In this document: piece by piece, positions 33,781 through 46,299 of the stretch
Layout of the letters: every line of letters begins with the position of its first letter
Position numbering within the stretch: position 1 is the first letter of the stretch
Source: Larix kaempferi
Taxonomy: Eukaryota > Streptophyta > Pinopsida > Pinales > Pinaceae
Length of the DNA: 64,000 bases
Direction of reading: 5' to 3'
NCBI GenBank assembly: GCA_027924585.1
Contig: BSBM01000822.1
Span: 2,064,001 to 2,128,000 of the forward strand
Notes under the pieces: generated by a model
The model's database searches: none
Seen by the model: the letters and a program-made list of their open reading frames with translations, nothing else
What the model was told of the DNA's origin: nothing
Made by a program: the position numbers and the translations under genes

Positions 33781-36330
33781 GTTAGATGATCGTTTTAGAG
33801 ATGATCAACAATAGACTGGGGTGCAAAATAAAGGTAGTTGTACGAAGATGTTGATATTATCTATGGGGATGTAATAAAAAATTCCAGAACAACACCCGTA
33901 TTTCAAGAAGGGAAGGTGTGATTCTCTAAACTATCAACTATTCTCATACTTTAGAGCATGGAAGAAAATTTTGGTTGGTCAAGCAATAGATTTTCAACAT
34001 TGTTGAGGTACTATATATTTGGATTTAATATACTTAATTTTGATCCCAATTGATTGACAATATTTTATTAACTTTATTTATATGAAAAATATTTATTAAT
34101 AATTGGAAATATAATAACCATGCATATTATATGTTTTTGTGTCAACAATGCATTGAATGATAAGTTATTTTCAAATGACATTAGTTTTCCAAGAACTACC
34201 AACGCAGCACAAACAACAATTAAAGTTCTAGGGGTGATCCATGATTTTATTCATACATTCCTTGTATATTTCATTATATTGAGAGATAAATATGAAGGAG
34301 ATAATAAGTGTCTAGAATGTCAAGAAACTAATTTTTGCAATGATTTCATTGAGAAAAAATACCAAACAGAGTGTTGCGCCACATGCCAATAACTACATGT
34401 TAATTTGGTTGTTCAAATGTAAATAATTTTACCAAATAATGAAATGGAGTGTTGAGAATCCCATCATATTCAATGCAAATGAAATACATAGAATCTAGTC
34501 GGCCAAAAAAAATTGTCAATGAGAAGTGGAGCATAAGATTTGGTCTTGTAATGGATGGGGTTAGTCCCTACTCACATCTATTTATTATTTGGCCCGCATG
34601 GCCCATGGTTTTAATCAACTACAATATTCCACCTTGGATGTTATTTAAGAAGGAACAACTACTGTTGGTTTTACTAATGCCTTGAAAGTATCAAGTGAAG
34701 AAAATGGATACATATTTGGCACCTCTACTAGATGAATTACAACTTTATGGAATGACATTAGAATGCATGATGTGTGCTCTAGTAAAAGAGTGATTTTAGA
34801 AAAGATATATAATGAAAAGTATTAAACTTCTAGTATGTAAGGATTATTAACTTCTAAATCGATAGTATTATCCCTTACATTACTATTGCCTAAGTTTCTA
34901 ATAAGAATAAATTTGTATAGTTTTATGCATAGGGATTAGAACAAAGAGTTATCATGCATGCCCACATTTTGGTGACCAATTGCAGGCGAGGCATGCGAAT
35001 TTCTTTAACAAAATGGTCTACTAAGGACACATGAAGTTTCTTATTTTAAATCATCATTTTCATCAATCAAAAAATAGGGAGTTTGTAAATGGCAAGGAGG
35101 ATCTTCGGTGACCTCATATTTACAAGACACCAACAAATTGGTTAAATTTGTATAATAGATGTTTATCATGAGGAGAAAATCATGATGGAATGAATATACT
35201 ATCTAAATTTCGTGAACTTCCCTATTGGAAGGACTTGAAGATAACACATTTGTTAGATACAGTGTAAATTTTTAAAAATGTATCTACCTCTTTTTGCAAA
35301 CATGTTTCCTTTGAAGAAATGGCCAAAAATCTATCGACTAAGAATGAATTGAAGGAGTTCAACACAAAGATGTATGCATGGCCAAAGTACATTTAAGAAA
35401 GGAAATATCAACATACTTTGGAAACAACATGACGATTGTTGAATAAAAAGGACATACAAATTGTGAAAAATTGTTATGTCGACCATAAGGAATCCAACAT
35501 GATACAATTATTCAATAAATAAATCCTTCACTATGGACATGTCAATGGTATCAAGTCCCATAACCATCATAACCTATTGAATTGATGTTATCCCACCTCG
35601 TGATTATAAAAAAATCACCTAATGCATAGTCGCACACAACACACAAACACAAAAACGCATAAATGCGTGTATGAATTAATCATTGCAGACATTCCAACAT
35701 TTTAATTGATGATCCATTTTTATGCAACATGTTTATCATATAGCTTTACGAGGTTTCTATAATGGAAACTTTCATAAAGACCTTTTGGTAGCCATGGCAA
35801 GGTTATTTGATTTTAGAAGGTCACTAATTCTATTACTAGTTAATCCATCATTGCATTTAAAATATGAACATCAACAACAATATTTCTCAATATTAATCAT
35901 GAACTAATTCTAAAATATTTATTAAATTTTATAAGTATTTAAATAATAAGAAATATTGAAAATGATGTCATTGTTTTGTGTTTCATATTAATATGAATAT
36001 AGGCATATCAATTCAAGGGATATCATTGTTGATTATATTCCTTGAATATGAGAATAGATTATAGAAATTGTTTTCACCTTGGAGAAGAAGCTACCATACA
36101 GCTTCATGGATATTCAAGTAAGTCCATTCAATGGAAAACATTGAATTTGTTGGTGTTCTAAGTATTATATGGATATTTTTCCTAGAAAGATACATGATAC
36201 ATGAACAAACTAGAGGAAGTTGTAAGAAAACATGCATGACCAAAAGGTTGCATGTGGGAGGGATATGTTATTTTAGAGTATTTCTATTTAGCAAGTAATT
36301 ATATAAAATAACTTTATGTTAATGCAACAC
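33781..36330 (+). pseudogene. CACTA (En/Spm) transposase TNP2-like, decayed
   Basis: Fragments in the family's order: FPRTTNAAQTTIKVLG and LRDKYEGDNKC (34185-34320); RFGLVMDGVSPYSHL with WPMVLINYNIPPWM (34520-34640); MDTYLAPLLDELQLYG (34700); SYHACPHFGD (34955); FRELPYWKDLKITHLLD (35205); GIKSHNHHNLL (35550); and KLEEVVRKHA, PKGCMWEGY (36205-36260). These match the plant TNP2 transposase with its DGVxPxS/H and LPYWxxLxxxHxLD blocks. Frame changes (for example near 34365) and many stops show it is old. I found no CACTA terminal inverted repeats, so element limits are not set. Confidence 0.75.
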
Positions 36331-37679
36331 TCATAATGCAACACTCATATGGAAGATCAAAGTTAGAGAAGATAAAAGAAGTATTAGACACAATTGGAGA
36401 GCGTTGCACCATAATAGATAATTATATATGATTGTACACATTTCCTTCTTCTAAACAAATTAATTTAATTAGTCATGGTCGTCACAATATTTAATCAATA
36501 GAGTACACTTATATTGGTACTTCATGACAACATATGATTATAATTTTTTAATTTGTTCATGTACATATTTAAATGAGACGTAATGAATGGATAAAATCAT
36601 GTTATATAATATAGGTGCAACAAGATATTTTGTGGCATCCTAAGAGAAATAAATAAAAGAAAGAGAGAAAAAGATTAAGAGTTAAAAATAATAATTGAGG
36701 GAAAGTATTACCAAATGAACTGTGTGAATGTTAGCCAAATCATTGCAATAATAGGTGGGTGAAATAATGTATATCATATAAATGAGATATTGTATAGCTT
36801 AAAAGGCATGCAAAGGCATTAATCATTGCTACATGATGCATCTATAGGAAGTAATATATGTTATTTAGCATTGATCAAATACATAACTAGTTATAATTAC
36901 ATGCAAGTACGAGGATAATATTCATATTCATGTTTGAATTGTTTAAACAACTATATATATATATATATCCAAATCCTTTTAATTGAATAACACATACACT
37001 TTTACCCTTCAATGTATGCACGTGGCGATCATTTCTAGGTGGAGAAGACGTAGAAGAAGTGAAATACACAAGGCCGCAAAGTTAGGGTGGTACTCCAACA
37101 AATTAGTTGTGCATGTGATTCATATAAGAATGCAATGATAATGAATTGGAATATGTGGAAACTATTCAAGAAATTATTGAGATAGAATATAATGAATCAT
37201 AAGCCAACATAATTCAAATTCAAGTAATTTGAGACCTTTAATAGATCCCATGCAAGGATAAATGAAGATACACATCTCCTTTCAATTGAGCCATCGAAAT
37301 TTTATTGAGTAAAATTGAGCCATGTGTGTGGCCAAGTCACTATAGTCAAGTGTCCTTTCACCCAAACATTTCAGAGGAGAAAAAATGATTTGTTATCCCA
37401 CACATACCTAGAAGCAAATGAATGCTCATGTACACTAATATTCCCACAACTTCATGTACTAATGACCTATATGATGAAGATTGTGGCTAATGATATGATT
37501 TGAGGATTTGATTTTTATATTTGCATTTGAGATCATATTTGTGACTTATATGAACTGTGTGTCTACTTTCCCAACATGTTATGAGTTATTGTGCATAAGT
37601 AAATTTATTCGTTGAATATATATAACTTTTATGTTTGTTTTTCCTTCAAATAGATGGAATAAATAAATAGTTGTAATTG
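36331..37679. other. AT-rich sequence, no gene seen
   Basis: A (TA)n run at about 36951-36966. A 62-codon frame at 37315-37503 is unassigned. Could include the 3' part of the CACTA element. Confidence 0.4.
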
Positions 37680-38590
37680 TAGGGGTGTCATTCCCTTGAA
37701 AAAACTACGTGATGTAGATGCCTCCATCAATGTTGGGTGTCACTAAAGGATTTGGGTGAAATGTTCCATTTCTTATTCCACTGTCACTCAAGGGATTCTT
37801 AGAGAAACAACTTGATAAGATGTCTTGCTTTGTGGTATTTATTTTCATTGCTTGAGTTGGTGAGGAAGTTTTTCGAATGTCTTAGTTAGCTCAGGGCCCA
37901 ACTTCAGATACCTTAACCTCATTGGGGACATGTGTGGAAAAATGACAGAGAGAAGATTGCTTTGATGCCGCTAAACCATATTAAATTTAGAATTAAATGA
38001 AGGCATATATATGGAAAATAACATAAGATACAATCATCAAAGAAAAGTAGTGGAAACTAACCTCTATTAAGAAACGATGGTGAAAAACATTGTAATATGC
38101 ATATAAATACATGTGTTTATAATGGTGGTAGCTTGTCTCTAAGAAGGGATGTGGTGACTATGCTTATTCAAAACATCCCTTAATGAGAAGTAGGAAATGT
38201 CCTTTCATTATAATATGAATTAGAAAACCTAGAGTGCACAAACTGTAAACCTAGCAGTTGAGGTGGTGAAAGAAAGGTGGGCCCCAAAATGCTAAGTAGG
38301 AACATCACCTTATTGGGACCATAATTTTTTCCTTCGAACTCTAATTACTTAGAGCAATATCTTTTTGAAAATTTATTAACAAAATATGCACTTGGAAATA
38401 TCTCTAGAGAACCACTTGCACAATTTTTGTCCCTTGTAGAGGCTTAGAATGACTCAAAAAAGTACACTAAAATGTCAAGACCCCAAAATTGTTAAAATTA
38501 GGACCATTTTTTAAATGACCCAAAATGACCACCTAGATCAAATAACATATCTACAATATATAATACATTCACCTACTAATAGAAATTGAT
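37680..38590 (-). mobile_element. Element L: 5' end of a B-like gypsy, minus strand
   Basis: Right to left: an LTR (about 37971-38590) whose minus strand shares GAATAAGCATAG, CCACATCCCTTCT and ACCACCATT with the LTR of element B; a mutated primer site GGCATCAAAGC (plus 37959-37970); and a leader and gag start sharing AGCAATCT, CATGTCCCC, TATCAAGTT and TTTCACCCA with 4876-5125 of B. Nothing further left is recognisable, so only the first part of the element survives. It is more diverged than B. Confidence 0.65.
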
Positions 38591-40679
38591 ATTAAAACAT
38601 AAAAATAGGAACCAAATATTTCAAATTGAATTAGGGTTCGGTCGGGCTCGCCCTCATCCTCGTTGTCAATGGATATAACACTTTAAATTCGGATAAACTC
38701 AATCTTGATTTCAGCCACATAAGTATCCATGGCTAGAGATAAGGAGATATAGTTTTTAAATATGTCCTTGATCCACTAATGGAGGTCCCTCAAGGTGATC
38801 ATTATGCTTTCCATAGAATGTTCAACCTTAAGAAGATCCATAATAGCTTATTTCTCCCTAAAGGTATACATGAATTCACGATAGAAGCCTCAACAATTAA
38901 TGCAAATTAAAATACTTTCCTAATCTCTCTTAGGAATGTAATGCTCATGCATATGGGTCAAATCAACCTTGAGAAGTGCGATTCCCTTCCCCATTAACAT
39001 TAAACATAAGAGTGTGTGTGCCCATTTGGAACTTTAAATGGTAAGAATGATTGGCCTCATTTTTTCATTGTTATCCCTTATATCTCAAATATTGACATAT
39101 ATAGATCCTCAAGCATGAGGGCTCAATATATCATGTGTGATTAGGAGGCATGCATTAAGAAATATAACATCAAATTATGAGACGATGAGTATGGTGACAT
39201 TTAATGGACTAACTCTACCACATTAGGATAATCTTCCCATACACCTTTCTCATGTGGAGAATGCTAATAATTATTTGCCTCGTAAGGGAAATAATGGTCC
39301 CATCTTTTCTTTTGTAAAAAAACATCCTTCAATATTAAGTGACAATCATAACTTAGGGCTGATCTCCATTCCAATCTTTGATGGCCTCGAAGATGCAAAA
39401 GGTATATAAGCACTCATTGTTTTTTGAGAGAGTCCTTATCAATAATTTTTCTAGTGGGATGCTTTTATTTATCCATATTCTACATCGTCAAGTTGTCATA
39501 ATAACCTTTTGGTTAAGCGTTGAATTTATCAATAATTTCATAACAATCTATGTGGTTTAGATTACAATAGTTAACAAAGTTGCCTTGGGGTGGCACTATA
39601 ATTTGAAGGTACAAATAACACTTAACACAAAGCTTATTTCAACCATATCAGGGATAACATGGTATCCCTCTTGAACCGGGTAACAAGTGGGTACACTATA
39701 TTGTTAGATATAATTTGATTAGGATGAAGAATTGTATCTTGATTGTGATGGCATTCTCATATGTGAATGGTGTACCTTACCCTTTTTTACCAAATCTATT
39801 CAACGTTTATCTCTTTTGATGTGCAACTTATTCATGAGTCTTGTTGATAACACAATTTTATGTGGTGGAACATAATCCAATTACACATTTGTTTAATTAT
39901 AAAGGTATCTCAGTTGTGGTACCGCATCAGTAGGTATATATCTATCATTCTGAGGTATCCCACACACAATACAATTGCCATTGTGACTTGTTGTTATTGT
40001 ATCCTCAATATTTAGTTTGGAAATTATATTAACTCGACAATTACTTCGTTACAAATGTGGAAGGTTTTAAATAAAAAATAATCACATGGGTGGGGACATG
40101 GAAATGATGGCTATCTATATATAGTTAAAATGGTGGGAGACTTGCATAAATTAATGTTAAAATATTTCTCAATGTATCTATATTTTCTATTAACATGTGA
40201 TATTGTGAAATGAATTGAATTTGATAAAATAAATCAACCAATGCTTTATTTTTAGAATATTATTTAATTCTCATACTTCTATGCGTTATGATTAAGAATA
40301 CAAATGGAATTTGAATTGTGATATGGTGGACATGGTTTTTGAGGATGTCATTGTTGTAAACAATAAAATTCACATAACCCATGAAGAAACTAAATTATAC
40401 TCTCATAAGCTTTTAAAAGGATGTGTGGTGGTGCAAGTATTAAGTGTAAACATACCATATAGATATTTGGCTTATCCACACTCATGAATAGATTTCCTAA
40501 AAGATGAAGTGGTGGATCTATAATTTGATTAAAAGTGAATTATGAATCAAGGAAACACAAGTGAATAAATGTACTTTAATATGTGATCTTAATGTTATAA
40601 CAAATATAATTGCGCCGAGAGGTGCTCTACAACCCAGTATGGGGGAGATCTTGTTAGTCAAGTGTTTGTCGAGTAACAA
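38591..40679. other. AT-rich sequence with weak coding-like stretches, unassigned
   Basis: On the minus strand, about 39000-38640 reads like a degraded charged protein (MGKGIALLKVDLTHMH, SIDNEDEGEPDRT) with several stops, perhaps a gag coiled region. On the plus strand near 40345-40480, LLKGCVVVQVLSVNIPYRY stands out but is too short to place. Confidence 0.25.
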
Positions 40680-41115
40680 AATAGTATAAAGTAAACAAAA
40701 AAAGAATAATACAAAGTAAAAAGTAATAAATATTATGTCGGCCATAAACAAAAAATAACAATACAAAGTAAAAAGTAAATATGAGACTTAAACTAGAGAC
40801 TTTAGAGCTTAGGATTAGGTGGTAAATATTATGTCGGCCATAAACAAAAAAGAATAATACAAAGTAAAAAGTAAATATGAGACTTAAACTAGAGACTTTA
40901 CTTTTTACTTTTAATACAAAGTAAAAAGTAAATATGAGATTTTAGAGCATTTGTCGAGTGTTTGTCCAATAACAAAATAATACAAAGTAAACAAAAATTA
41001 ATAATACAAAGTAAAAAGTAATAAATATTATGTCGCCCATAAACAAAAAAGAATAATACAAAGTAAAAAGTAAATATGAGACTTAAATTAGAGACTTTAG
41101 AGCTTAGGATTAGGT
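40680..41115 (+). repeat. Imperfect tandem repeat with aatacaaagtaaaaagta core
   Basis: Three larger copies begin with taaatattatgtcg at about 40727, 40823 and 41022, each followed by ccataaacaaaaaa, aatacaaagtaaaaagta and atatgagacttaaa; two end in agagcttaggattaggtgg. Smaller partial copies lie between. One copy contains a short inverted piece (actttttactttt near 40903). Confidence 0.8.
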
Positions 41116-41940
41116 GGCTCAGGTATTGCACTCAAGGAGCTATTCAAGGAGAGGTTTGCACCTCGGGATATTTGATCCCTCTCGACACTTGATAAAGCCT
41201 AGGATTTGGATCTAGGCTGATATATGTACAACCACTCGACATAATAAATTCCCCCTTTGAAAATGGGTTCATATATGTTTAAGTTTGTAAACTTTTTTCT
41301 CATATTGGATAATAGATTGAAGGTGGGAAGGGTACATCTCTTACATAGAAGCTTTGCAGAAACGTAGGATGATTCCACAACCATAGGGATACTCACGATG
41401 TACTTAAAGGAGATCTTAATGTAGAGTAATAAAGCCACTGACATATTTTGATATAGGTATATGTGTTGAGGGGATTTCTGTTGAATGTATAGAATGTAAG
41501 TTCTCATAGCATTGTCTTTCTAAATGACAAATAAGAATCTTAGTGAACATGGAAGGGAAGGAAGAAAGTAAAGTGGAGGCAACAAATGTTTGGGATTTAA
41601 TGAAGATTTAAATATAGCCATATCTACCACAAGGCCATACAATATACCAAGTGTAGGAATAATGATGTAAATAAATCAATAAAGAAGCAAAGTGATAAAT
41701 GCATCAGTGAAAATGAAGAGAATTATTCTCATGCTTTCACATATGTTTGATAAGTGATGATGAAGTCGTTATAAAAATAGGCCAATATAGAAAAATAAAA
41801 CAAATTAAATTAAAAAAGAGAGAGCTTAAAAGGTCATCAACTTTAAGAGATAGTGATTTTGTCTCATATGCACATTATGGCATTAGTCATTAAGATGGTA
41901 ACCTAGATTTTATAGTTTAGTGGGTTTGTTCTCGATTCAA
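41116..41940. other. No gene seen
   Basis: AT-rich sequence; a minus-strand frame of 102 codons (41507-41199) has no motif I recognise. Confidence 0.4.
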
Positions 41941-42095
41941 ATGGAATGTTTCAAAGCAAAGTTTATCATGAGGCCTTTGGTTCTAGTGTATATAAGATCG
42001 ACAAAGTGTATTTGGGATGGAATGTTTCAAAGCAAAGTTTATCATGAGACCTTTGGTTCTAGTGTATATAAGATCGACAAAGTGTATTTGGGATG
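41941..42095 (+). repeat. 76-bp tandem duplication
   Basis: The unit starting atggaatgtttcaaagc at 41941 repeats at 42017 with a single visible difference (aggcc versus agacc), ending about 42095. The low divergence makes it a recent duplication in an otherwise old sequence. Confidence 0.92.
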
Positions 42096-42359
42096 TGTAG
42101 AAGTACTTTCTATATTGTCCAAAGCGATTTTCATAGAAAATACAAGACTATATTCCATGGGAATTCTATGATTTTGAATCCAATACCTAAAACCCTATTA
42201 ATTAGGGAGGTTCTAAGAATGATTATGGAGGATAATGCTAACATATCCCCTAACCAAACTACCCAATTTAAAACTAGTTGGAACACTTATGTTTGCATTA
42301 CTAATTCCATTTATATATATTAAATTATCAATGAAGATTTAGAGGTGAATATGATCTGA

Positions 42360-43305
42360 AATGCGTCAATATATGATTTGTCATCTATTTGGTATTTTTT
42401 GGGTGGAAAGATAGGATGAATTGGCTTGTAGGGCCCATTTTAGGGGTATGTCTTACTTTGCATATTTTGGGTCCAAAACCTTCCGAGGCCCATCCTAGGG
42501 TTTAAATTATGTTTTTTGGGGTCAAATTTTTATGAACATAGTTCTCACCCCCTTGACGTTGTTATACAGTACAAGATATTTCTAAATGCACAAAGATATC
42601 CTCAATTATAGTTTGTATGAGGAGGTTCTTCCTCCTACAAGTTGACCTATCATGTTGACCACCATGATATTGAGTGGATTCGATGCCAACTCTCATTACC
42701 AACAAATGTGGAACTAGTCGCATGTGGACTTTTAAGAACATTCTATAGGGTAAAAAATTCTAACCTTAATTAGGAGTTGAGGCATAAAAAATCCCTAAAA
42801 CTAATCCTAGATGGTTATCAAGAAATTGCTAAATACTAGGCCAATAGGATAAGAAGGGGTTTCCATTCTTATGGCATTATTTTATTATTCCATAGTTGAG
42901 AAAGAGCCAAGGAGTGAATTTAAAGCATAACAGAGGAAGTAAGAGATCGTGTAGGATCCATACAAGCCACAATGTCATAGGTAATTCCATTGAGAGTATC
43001 ACTTTCTTTCTATTTGCATTGCATATTGGAGAAGAAAATAGTAAGGAATGGTCCTCACTTGTGGATAGGTTTTTCCCCATAGCGAGTTTCCCCAAGGTAT
43101 ATCTTGTTTTATTTGTGTGGATGCTCTATTTTTCTCTAGTTATTTTCCTTTCAATTTCAATTTATTTTAGTATTCTGTCAGATTAATCTAACAACAATGA
43201 ATATTAAATCTTCAATAAACACTGCATAACTAAGAGTTTATAGGAAGTTGTAAGATCTGTTGTGATGAATTGTTCCAATGGAATGTCCATGACAGTTACA
43301 AATCA
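42360..43305 (+). repeat. 5' LTR of element I (left edge uncertain)
   Basis: The right edge is set by the primer site; the left edge only by where resemblance to B's LTR fades. Contains several G-rich words typical of this LTR group (tttttggggtc near 42515). Confidence 0.5.
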
Positions 43306-43308
43306 TAT

Positions 43309-43320
43309 TGGTATCAGAGT
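43309..43320 (+). promoter_or_regulatory. Primer-binding site of element I
   Basis: tggtatcagagt, 11 of 12 bases of the tRNA-iMet site. Confidence 0.9.
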
Positions 43321-43398
43321 AGTTTTCTTTGGGGTTTTGTGGAAAATTGTAGGATTTAGGAGTTGGCAGAATAAAGCCAAAGTCTTCAAACCCTAACC

Positions 43399-44445
43399 AT
43401 GGTGGATGAGTCACCCAGTGACGAATCAAGGGGCGAATATGAAGAGCGATTTACGAAGCTGGAAATACAAGTTGTTGATATCTCTCGGATCCTTTGGTGA
43501 ATTTGGAAAACGTAACTTGGAGGTAGGTTTAGATGGGAAATCAAGGGACATTGAAGACCAAGAAAAGGAGCTAGGAAAAATTCCAAAGAAAGAGAAACAA
43601 AGTTATAGCAACAACTGTTCTTCCAAATCTTTGTTTAAAGTGGAAGCAAAAGTGGACATCAAGCCCTATCAAGGTAAGATCAATGCTATTAAGTTGAATT
43701 AGTGGTTGCAACAATTATAAGTTTATTTTAGTGTCCACAATATAGTAGTAGAGCAAAATATATCATTTTGTAGACTAAATTTGGACGGCCATGCCCTAAA
43801 TTGGTGGTTAAGCCACATGGAAACACTTAGGCTAGAGGTTGATCCCACATAACTAAGTGGGAGGACTTCGAAACCCTCATAAAGTCCTAGATTTACCCTA
43901 CTAGGTATGAAGAGGACCAATCAATCCATTGGCATCACTTTTGTCAAAGGTGAGGGCAAAGCATGCAAGAGTACAACATCGAGTTGATAAAAATGGCCAT
44001 TATGTTGGGTATATCTCTCGAGAACTCGGTTGTACTTATCAAGTAGCTAGGTGGTATACACAATCATTTTAGGAGGAAAGTGATGCTCTTCAAGCCTAGA
44101 ACTATTGATGAGGCCTATGTGTAATCATAGTATATAGAGAATATGGATAGGAAAAATGGGAAACTAAGTAGTTCCAAGCAGAAAGAACACCTAGATACTC
44201 GCAAGGATGGGAAGAATAAGGGGAAAGGAAAATATAAGAAGACTACAACCCTTACACATCAATGCAAGGATCCAAAAAACCATTGCAATCATTGCAACAT
44301 TTATGGTCACATTGAAGACAAGTGTTGGAAGCTACATCCAAAATTGAACCCAACTTATTGGACGCGAATTCAGGAAACCAAGTAGAGAGTAGCTCAAATG
44401 TAGATGAGGAGATTGTTTGGACTACAATGCAGAAGGAGGTGAATC
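43399..44445 (+). pseudogene. Gag of element I
   Basis: ATG 43399 gives MVDESPSDESRGEYEERF, a coiled start comparable with MVEE of element B. After a break, VEAKVDIKPYQGKINA, WLQQL, YFSVHNIVVEQ, LNWWLSHME form the gag core; EYNIELIKMAIMLG and FRRKVMLFKP follow. Near the end a CCHC knuckle is intact: CNHCNIYGHIEDKC. About ten stops and at least two frameshifts. The protease is missing because element E begins at 44450. Confidence 0.8.
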
Positions 44446-44449
44446 TTTT

Positions 44450-44864
44450 TGGACATGTGTTGTAGATTTTGTAGTTTCCCATTGCAAGAGGGTCAGGGTG
44501 GGGGGGGGGGGTTTGATTATCCCCCCCGGCTAGGGTCACAGAGGACCAATGCCCCAAAATAATTTTTTGGGTCTATTTTGAGTTGTTTTTGGCCCATGGT
44601 AAATTGATTATAGCCAAGGAATTGGGGTTGTAATCTAATTTGAGTTGATGGTTTAGGGTTTTATATGTTATAATATTGTATCATAAAATAGAGAGATAAT
44701 ACGATGAGATAGAGAGTGGAGAAACTCTTAGGAAAGTTGGTTTCCAAGTTTTTGGTTTCCACGGTAAATCTATGTGTAATGTGTTTGTCAGCCATTGTTA
44801 ATTGTTGTGATTTAGATTTTATTTGGTATTGTTTTTATTTACATAAGATTATCAAAGTTCTTCA
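44450..44864 (+). repeat. 5' LTR of element E
   Basis: About 415 bp ending TTCA. It includes a G-run and facing C-run (44499-44527). Similar to 49002-49303 over ttgagttgtttttggccc and ggttttat-type passages. Confidence 0.8.
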
Positions 44865-44866
44865 TT

Positions 44867-44878
44867 TGGTATTACAAC
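44867..44878 (+). promoter_or_regulatory. Diverged primer-binding site of element E
   Basis: tggtattacaac matches TGGTATCAGAGC at 9 of 12 bases, two bases after the LTR. Confidence 0.55.
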
Positions 44879-45011
44879 GAGGTTATTAGCTTCAGGGGGA
44901 TGCCTCTGTTTCTAGGGTTTATCTCATCATGTGAAAAGCAAGGGTATCTTGTGTCTATTATAAACCTATGTCGGAGTGGGAGATCTGCAAAGTGAATCTT
45001 GTGAAAGGAAA

Positions 45012-46090
45012 ATGACAAACAATTCAAGAGTAGAAATTGAGAAGTTTGATGGCCAGAGCTTTGAGTAATGGAAGCTAAAAATGGAAGATATTATGGTTGA
45101 CTGAGATTAGTGGACTGATGTGGATCTAGGTACAAATCCCACTAGTATGTCAAAAGTGGATTGGGAAAAGGTGTAGAGAAAATGAAGAAGAATGGTTTGA
45201 TTCTACCTCTCAGATTTAGTTTTGTTGAATGTTTGTGGAGAAGACAATGCAAACAAATTATGGGATAAGTTGGGGAATTTGTATCAGTCAAAGTCCCTGG
45301 TAAACAAATTATTTCTTCAAAATAAGTTGTTTCATCTTAATATGGAGGATGGTGACACCATGGAAGTTCATCTAAATTTATTTAATACTATGGCAAGTCA
45401 AATGACCTCTATTGATATTAATATGGAGGAAGAAGAAAAGTGTATTACCTTTCTATGTTTTTACCAGACTCTTTGTATAATCTAGTTGTAGCAATTGCTA
45501 GTGCCACTCAATCCACGTTAAAGTTTAATGATGTAGTTGTGTCGCTGTTATAAGAGGGAATGAGGAGAATATCCATGGAGAGTGTGACCACGGATGTTTT
45601 ATCCGTGAGAGGTCATTCCCAAGAGAGAAAAAAACACTCTTTCAGGAGAAGGTCTAAGTCTAGAGGTAGATATAAATCTCTACGAAAATTTGAAAATAAA
45701 TCTTGGAAATGCAATAAGGTTGGAAATAATTAGAAAAATTATAGATCTAAGAATGTTGATAAAGGTAAGAGATTTGATGATGCTCCTTCCATAGAAATGA
45801 ATCCCTCTACATATGAAGAAGGTTATGTTTACTTGGAATCTACAAGTATAGATGTAGAGCATGATGTATGGTTGATTGAATCAGGTACTTCATTTCATAT
45901 GACTCCTCACAGGAAATGGTTTTGTGAATATGAAAATTACGATGAAGGTGATGTTTTCCTAGGAGATAACTCGACAACTAAAATCATAGAATGTGGAAGG
46001 GACAAGTTGATGCTCAAATATGGAAGGATTAGAAATCATCCCGTGGTTTTGCACATTCAAGATCTATCCAAAAACTTGATATTATAGGTA
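45012..46090 (+). pseudogene. Gag and protease of element E
   Basis: ATG 45012 (MTNNSRVEIEKFDGQSFE) starts a copia gag (UBN2-type): LWDKLGNLYQSKSLVNKLFLQNKLFHLNM in 45245-45345 is well kept, followed by YNLVVAIA. The zinc knuckle is ruined near 45710 (CNKVGN, stop). Protease reads WLIESGTSFHMTPHRKWF at 45870; the active-site Asp of the usual D-S-G is Glu here. GDNSTTKIIECG and VLHIQDLSKNL complete it. Numerous stops and at least three frame changes. Confidence 0.8.
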
Positions 46091-46299
46091 ATATGGGTGA
46101 TGCAGGTGTGCATATTGTATTTGAACAGGACACATGCAAAATGGTTTGTGGAGCAATGGTGTTGATACAAGGAGTTTAGATTACAAGTTTGTACAAGCTT
46201 CTAGGAATCATCTTCATTGATTGGTGTAATTGTTCTATTGTTCATGAAGATAGAAATACATAAGACAAGACCCTTATTATTCCTATAGACAAGATGATG

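Larger units (their letters stand above)
42360..44449 (+). mobile_element. Element I: 5' part of a gypsy retrotransposon
   Basis: An LTR-like region ending near 43305, a tRNA-iMet primer site (43309-43320) and a gag frame with a CCHC knuckle. The LTR shares the pattern of B's LTR (TTTTGGGTCC, GAGGCCC, CCTAGGGTTTAAA versus B's GGGTC, GAGGCCC, CTAAACGACG). The element is interrupted at 44450 by copia E, and its pol is not found on the other side. Confidence 0.7.

Noticed and set aside
40345-40480. Fragment LLKGCVVVQVLSVNIPYRY as part of a CACTA second protein
   Set aside because: Too short and without neighbouring blocks in the right order; no family could be named with confidence.
44499-44527. 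G-run facing a C-run as a functional hairpin or quadruplex
   Set aside because: Homopolymer runs in an old LTR are mutation- and sequencing-prone; the partner LTR at 49002 does not have them.
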